From Planctomycetota bacterium (GTDB taxonomy: Bacteria > Planctomycetota > UBA11346), in contig JAHEDF010000224.1 in NCBI GenBank assembly GCA_024641365.1, positions 1 through 6,575 of the forward strand: a stretch of DNA of 6,575 bases. The letters are read 5' to 3'. The position numbers were made by a program, and so were the translations under genes. The notes beneath the pieces were generated by a model. It saw only the letters and a list, made by a program, of their open reading frames with translations, ran no database searches and had not been told where the DNA came from. This document shows positions 5,256 to 6,575 of this stretch, in pieces (positions within the stretch are counted from its first letter, which is position 1; every line of letters starts with the position of its first letter).

Positions 5256-6575
5256 ATGGCTAGCACCACACTTACTTTTTCGTCCGCTGCAGAGCATCGT
5301 GCCTGGCTTGCCACACAAGCGGCATTACCGGCCGGATTTCGCGTTGGCACCACACGTTTTTCATTCACGCCTATTGAAGTCAGTAAGCCAGCTAAAATGA
5401 CCATGACGGTGATCGCCCTTGATCAACCGACGTCCGCATTTGCTGCTGTATTTACCCAAAATGCATTTCCCGGCGCGCCAATTAAAATTGGCCGAAAACG
5501 CATACATGAAGCAACGCTCGGTGCTATAATTATTAATAATAAAATTAGTAATGTCTGCGCTCCCAACGGTGAAGCGACTAGCGAGCGTTTGTGCGCAGCG
5601 ACAGCTCAAGCACTTAATTTAAAACCGGAACAAATCCTACCCTCATCGACTGGCGTAATTGGTTGGCAGTTGCCAGTTGATCATATGTTACCTGCCATAC
5701 CGGACGTGGTAAAAGAATTACAATCATCATCAATATTGCCCGCAGCGGAAGGCATCGTCACCACCGATTTATATCCAAAAATTCGTCGCGCCTCCGTCGG
5801 AGCCGGTAGCATTGTCGGTATCGCCAAAGGTGCTGGCATGATTGAGCCGAATTTAGCAACGATGTTGGTTTATATTCTTACTGATCTCGCAGTGCCACGT
5901 GACGCATTGCGTAGTGCTTTATATAATGCGTTACCAAATAGTTTTAATAGCATGTCGGTTGATAGCGATACCAGTACCTCTGATACCGTTGCACTATTAT
6001 CATCTGGGAAAATTCCGTGTCCCGACTTAGAAGCGTTTCAACAAGCATTAAATACTGTCTGCAAAGATTTAGCTGAAGACATCGCGCGTAACGGCGAAGG
6101 TGTTCACCACGTTATGCGGGTACAGGTAAACGGTGCGCCTACCGCAGAGTTGGCTAGAAGCGTTGGTAAATCTATCGTCAATTCTCCGCTCTTTCAGTGC
6201 GCCGTATGCGGGAACGACCCGAATGTTGGACGATTAGTGTGCGCCATTGGTAAACATATTGGCGTTGTCGCTCCGGGAACAGATTTATCAAAATCACATA
6301 TGACCATGGGCGGGCATACAATTTTTTCCAATGGTGTCTTTTCTTTATCACCAGCAATAGAACAAGAATTAATAACGCATTTAAAGAATGCGGAAATGTA
6401 TAGCTCAGTTGTACCTGAGGATGGGCTGACCTTCGCACCACCTATAAACTACCCACCCCATGAACGTGCCGTGGAAATTACCATTGATCTCGGCATCGGC
6501 TCAGCATCAGCTACCGTTATTGGTACAGATCGCAGTCATGAATATATTAGTGAGAACGCAGATTACCGTAGTTAA
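5256..6575 (+). CDS. argJ: ArgJ, bifunctional ornithine acetyltransferase / N-acetylglutamate synthase
   Basis: The protein has 439 residues, slightly longer than the usual 390-410. ArgJ moves the acetyl group from N-acetylornithine to glutamate in the cyclic arginine pathway, and some members also use acetyl-CoA. The proenzyme cuts itself before a Thr that becomes the nucleophile. Here the site is KGAGMIEPNLATML, with cleavage expected between Ala201 and Thr202. The oxyanion-hole STGVIG (131-136) and conserved Lys191 are present. DPNVGR (321-326) stands for the usual DPNWGR, and the end ENADYRS is typical. The usual NSGNANACTG stretch is replaced by NNKISNVCAPNG (94-105), so this belongs to a variant branch. 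The stop is the last base of the window, so the gene is complete. Start: ATG 5256 is preferred. An in-frame TTG at 5196 would add 20 residues whose Leu codons are mostly CTA, unlike the TTA/TTG-rich gene. Neither start has a clear ribosome site. Confidence 0.9.
   Translation: MASTTLTFSSAAEHRAWLATQAALPAGFRVGTTRFSFTPIEVSKPAKMTMTVIALDQPTSAFAAVFTQNAFPGAPIKIGRKRIHEATLGAIIINNKISNVCAPNGEATSERLCAATAQALNLKPEQILPSSTGVIGWQLPVDHMLPAIPDVVKELQSSSILPAAEGIVTTDLYPKIRRASVGAGSIVGIAKGAGMIEPNLATMLVYILTDLAVPRDALRSALYNALPNSFNSMSVDSDTSTSDTVALLSSGKIPCPDLEAFQQALNTVCKDLAEDIARNGEGVHHVMRVQVNGAPTAELARSVGKSIVNSPLFQCAVCGNDPNVGRLVCAIGKHIGVVAPGTDLSKSHMTMGGHTIFSNGVFSLSPAIEQELITHLKNAEMYSSVVPEDGLTFAPPINYPPHERAVEITIDLGIGSASATVIGTDRSHEYISENADYRS

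Overview
The window holds five complete genes and the tail of a sixth, all on the + strand. It reads as a chromosomal segment of a bacterium of moderate, slightly AT-leaning composition. The first four reading frames form the distal part of a Bat (Bacteroides aerotolerance) operon. They are the last 21 codons of a membrane protein (probably a von Willebrand A-type BatA/BatB protein), a large exported TPR protein of BatC type, BatD, and a TPR-SH3 protein of BatE type. The junctions are tight: a 4-nt ATGA overlap, a 7-nt gap and a 1-nt TAATG overlap. This points to one transcript and translational coupling. After 42 nt comes a ClpS-family adaptor. Then follows a noncoding stretch of nearly 600 nt full of inverted repeats, and finally argJ, which ends exactly at the window edge.

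How the genes work together: Bat proteins are believed to form an inner-membrane/periplasmic complex downstream of a MoxR AAA+ ATPase and a DUF58 protein, which should lie upstream of this window. VWA proteins sit in the membrane, BatD is a single-pass exported scaffold, and the TPR proteins offer periplasmic interaction surfaces. The BatC-like protein is far larger than usual. Between its TPR region and its C-terminal Bat motif it carries four Ig-like repeats and a roughly 100-residue Gln-rich linker. ClpS (N-degron adaptor for ClpAP) and ArgJ (ornithine/glutamate acetyltransferase of arginine synthesis) are housekeeping genes with no obvious functional tie to Bat.

The most unusual non-genic feature is the clpS-argJ gap. 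It contains several copies of a CCGCAGAG/CTCTGCG-type repeat and a perfect 20-bp inverted pair, laid out as nested arms around an AT-rich centre. This looks like one or more non-autonomous repeat elements, possibly inserted into one another.

Taxonomy is inferred weakly. The ClpS variant (DDDHTYEYV near the N-terminus, GSMSAVIEP at the C-terminus) and the Bat operon layout resemble, from memory, those of the Planctomycetes-Verrucomicrobia-Lentisphaerae group. A database search would be needed to settle this. I see no tRNA, rRNA, CRISPR array, transposase gene or riboswitch.
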